A DNA stretch of 7,968 nt from Gemmatimonadota bacterium (lineage in GTDB: Bacteria > Gemmatimonadota > Gemmatimonadetes > JACCXV01 > JAHWKZ01): positions 1-7,968 of the forward strand of contig DAOWHI010000039.1 of NCBI GenBank assembly GCA_030641505.1, read 5' to 3'. Made by a program: the position numbers and the translations under genes. Under the pieces are notes generated by a model. It was not told the origin of the DNA, ran no database searches, and saw only the letters and a program-made list of their open reading frames with translations. Below, piece after piece: positions 6,381-7,968 of the stretch. Within the stretch, counting starts at the first letter, position 1; each line of letters opens with the position of its first letter.

Positions 6381-7814
6381 CTAACGCCCCGCACCGGTCT
6401 GCATGAGCCCGGCGGCGAGCGTTTCGAGACGAGCGATCGACGCGTCGATGTCGCCGATTGTCGTCCGCGGATTGATCGGACAGAAGCGCAGCACAACCCG
6501 TCCGTCGAGCGTCGTCGAGCTGACCATCGTGAAGCCATCGTCGATGCTGGCTCTGACGAGCGCCGCGGAAATCCTGTCGGCCTCGGAGTCAGACAACCCC
6601 GAAGGCGCGTAGCGAAACGTGACCACCCCTAGCTGGGCCCTCGTCACGACCTGCCAAGCGGAAGACCCGCGAAATACGGTTTCCGCGTGCTCGGCGTAGT
6701 CGAGCCCTTTCTCGACCGCCTCTCGGAACGCTGCCAGCCCGAACACTTGGATCGACAGCCATAGTTTGAGCGCTCGAAAACTGCGTGTTAGCTGGATGCC
6801 GTAATCGGCGAAGTTGATCTCTTGGGTCTCGCCTTCGACGTCGCGCAGATAGTCGGCGCGAACCGCGAACGTGCGCGCTAGAGCGCGCGGCTCTTGGACC
6901 AGGACACAGCCGATCTCGTATGGTTGAAACAGCCACTTGTGCGGGTCCAGCGCGAGCGAGTCGGCGCGCCCGAGACCGGCCAGCGCGGTTCGCCCACGAT
7001 CGGTGAGAACGGCGGCGCCTCCGTAAGCCGCGTCGACGTGCAGCCACAGATGCTCGGCGGCGCAGAAGTCGGCCAACTGGCCGAGCGGGTCGACGGCGCC
7101 GGTGTTGGTCGTGCCTCCGTTCGCGATCACGCAAAACGGTCGTCGGCCGGCGGCGCGATCGGCGACAACCGCTTCACCCAACGTGGCCACATCCAACCGA
7201 TAGCCGTCGTCCGATGGAAGTCGACGGAACTGTTCGTGCGTAAACCCGAGGACCTTGAGCGCGCGATCGATGGCGGTATGCGTCTGATCGGACCCGTACG
7301 CGACGGCGCCGCGGAAGTCGTCGTCCAGTCGTTCGTGCCGCGCGACCGCCAGCGCGGTCAAGCTGGCCATCGACCCACCGCTCACGAACAGCCCACCGGC
7401 CGACGATCCCATGCCGCACAGCTCCCGCAACCAATCGATCGTCACCAGCTCGAGCGTCGCTGGCCCCGATGATTCGATCCATGTGCCGGCAAAAACGTTA
7501 TGGCCGGCCGCGAGCGCATCGCCGAGAACACCTACGAAGTTGCTCGGACTCGGCACGAACGCGAAGAACCGCGGATGGTGAACCCGACCCATATGGAAAA
7601 AAACATCGCGCTCGAGTCGCTCGAGCACGGTCTCGGGATCGCTACCCTGCTCGGGGGGGGGCTCCCGCAGCAACTTTTCGAGCGTCGCTCGATCGGTGGT
7701 GCAGCCGGCGTGTTGATCTCTGAGCGTGGTAGCGTGTTCGACTAACAGATCGACGACCCGATACCCGAGCGAGCGCATCGCCTCGGGCGAAAGCTCGAGC
7801 GATCCGTCCCCCAA
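6381..7814 (-). CDS. PLP-dependent group II decarboxylase (aromatic-L-amino-acid/glutamate decarboxylase family)
   Basis: A soluble 477-residue fold-type I pyridoxal phosphate enzyme. The conserved block GRVHHPRFFAFVPSPS precedes the PLP phosphate region around VSGGSMASLTAL. The PLP-stacking histidine is H179 (DQTHTAIDRAL), the pyridine-binding aspartate is D261 (HVDAAYGG), and the Schiff-base lysine is K293 (LDPHKWLFQPYE). The catalytic-loop tyrosine, matching Y332 of mammalian DOPA decarboxylase, is present as Y322 (DYLRD), which favours decarboxylation over aldehyde synthesis. Length and order fit aromatic-amino-acid decarboxylases; the substrate cannot be fixed and could be an aromatic or other amino acid. 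The frame opens further right over the preceding gene, so I chose TTG at 7814, eight bases past that gene's stop. ATG at 7778 (465 residues) is the alternative. A C9 run lies near codon 52. Confidence 0.93.
   Translation of the reverse strand: MGDGSLELSPEAMRSLGYRVVDLLVEHATTLRDQHAGCTTDRATLEKLLREPPPEQGSDPETVLERLERDVFFHMGRVHHPRFFAFVPSPSNFVGVLGDALAAGHNVFAGTWIESSGPATLELVTIDWLRELCGMGSSAGGLFVSGGSMASLTALAVARHERLDDDFRGAVAYGSDQTHTAIDRALKVLGFTHEQFRRLPSDDGYRLDVATLGEAVVADRAAGRRPFCVIANGGTTNTGAVDPLGQLADFCAAEHLWLHVDAAYGGAAVLTDRGRTALAGLGRADSLALDPHKWLFQPYEIGCVLVQEPRALARTFAVRADYLRDVEGETQEINFADYGIQLTRSFRALKLWLSIQVFGLAAFREAVEKGLDYAEHAETVFRGSSAWQVVTRAQLGVVTFRYAPSGLSDSEADRISAALVRASIDDGFTMVSSTTLDGRVVLRFCPINPRTTIGDIDASIARLETLAAGLMQTGAGR
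7653..7661 (-). repeat. C9 homopolymer inside the decarboxylase gene
   Basis: Nine consecutive C on the coding strand (G on the plus strand) encode three prolines at about residues 52-54 of the decarboxylase (context LREPPPEQG). The tract is in frame as written, so the gene is intact. Slippage by one base would break the protein near its N-terminus. It is the longest single-base run that I noticed in the window. Confidence 0.9.
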
Positions 7815-7822
7815 CGCTCGAG

Positions 7823-7968
7823 CTAACGGGTCTCGGGAACGTAGGGCATGACCGCCAGCGGTCGGCGGGGGCCTTCGCGAAGCACCACACCGACGCCGGT
7901 CAGCGCGCCACCCAGCTCGTCCCGGACCCAACGCGCCGCCATCGCCTCCAGGCCGGGTGTTGCGCGGC
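7823..7968 (-). CDS. C-terminal end of an unrecognised protein (partial)
   Basis: The last 47 codons of a gene enter from the right edge and end in TAG at 7825-7823. The visible end contains LEAMAARWVRDELGGALTGV followed by a short stretch and PLAVMPYVPETR. I do not recognise a family from this fragment, and it has no visible catalytic or membrane motif. Two points support it as real. The frame stays open to the edge and stops eight bases before the best start of the decarboxylase. The competing frame here is an arginine-rich extension of the decarboxylase with no family similarity. It is probably the upstream member of the decarboxylase-dehydrogenase operon. Confidence 0.6.
   Translation of the reverse strand, partial: RATPGLEAMAARWVRDELGGALTGVGVVLREGPRRPLAVMPYVPETR

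Noticed and set aside
6873..6888. GC-rich inverted repeat GCGCGCT/AGCGCGC
   Set aside because: It lies within decarboxylase codons, has only a two-base loop, and is expected by chance in alternating GC coding sequence.
6894..7472. A 192-codon plus-strand open frame inside the decarboxylase
   Set aside because: It is antisense to the catalytic core of the PLP decarboxylase, with low-complexity composition and no start signal or motif.
7815..7931. Extension of the decarboxylase frame to 7931
   Set aside because: The extra residues are Arg/Pro-rich without family similarity and overlap the end of the preceding gene in another frame.

Overview
This is a GC-rich bacterial chromosomal window that is almost entirely coding. 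It holds seven complete or nearly complete genes and two genes cut by the window edges. I saw no rRNA, tRNA, CRISPR array, insertion sequence or phage gene. The most taxon-informative gene is the membrane-anchored protein with a TolB-N-like domain and TPR repeats, a type common in Gemmatimonadota and related environmental lineages. Alternative TTG starts and split transhydrogenase subunits fit an aerobic or marine/soil environmental bacterium. The phylum assignment is inference and is not proven by the sequence.

Region 1 (1-1658, minus strand) is a three-gene operon for the proton-translocating NAD(P) transhydrogenase, pntAa-pntAb-pntB. The genes are tightly coupled, with TAATG and ATGA stop/start overlaps. 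pntB runs off the left edge after 74 codons. The operon links NADH and NADPH pools to the proton gradient.

Region 2 (1659-1753) is a short divergent promoter region. It has a good -35/-10 pair firing left into pntAa. A second -10 lies six bases before the ATG of the rightward gene, which suggests leaderless transcription.

Region 3 (1754-4475, plus strand) holds a small MOSC-domain protein overlapping by 8 bp with a 755-residue membrane protein. The latter has three membrane helices, a TolB-N/FlgO-like domain and a long TPR tail. It resembles the non-kinase half of large Ser/Thr kinases in these lineages, but no kinase domain is present.

Region 4 (4476-4574) is a 99-base leader dense in symmetry: a direct repeat, a 10-bp palindrome and a 38-base hairpin. 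The hairpin has a GUAA (GNRA) loop, and its 3' arm contains the Shine-Dalgarno sequence of the next gene. It precedes a CPBP-family intramembrane protease (4575-5468), which ends inside the oppositely oriented next gene.

Region 5 (5428-7968, minus strand) reads, from right to left, as an operon. It contains the C-terminal end of an unrecognised gene, a PLP-dependent group II (aromatic-L-amino-acid-type) decarboxylase, and a zinc-dependent medium-chain dehydrogenase. Spacers are 8 and 2 nt. The decarboxylase and dehydrogenase are probably expressed together; the substrate is not determined.

The best candidate for something undescribed is the Shine-Dalgarno-sequestering GNRA hairpin ahead of the CPBP protease. 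Other points worth checking are the tail-to-tail overlap, the decarboxylase-dehydrogenase pair and the kinase-less TPR protein. No clearly new multi-gene system is evident.
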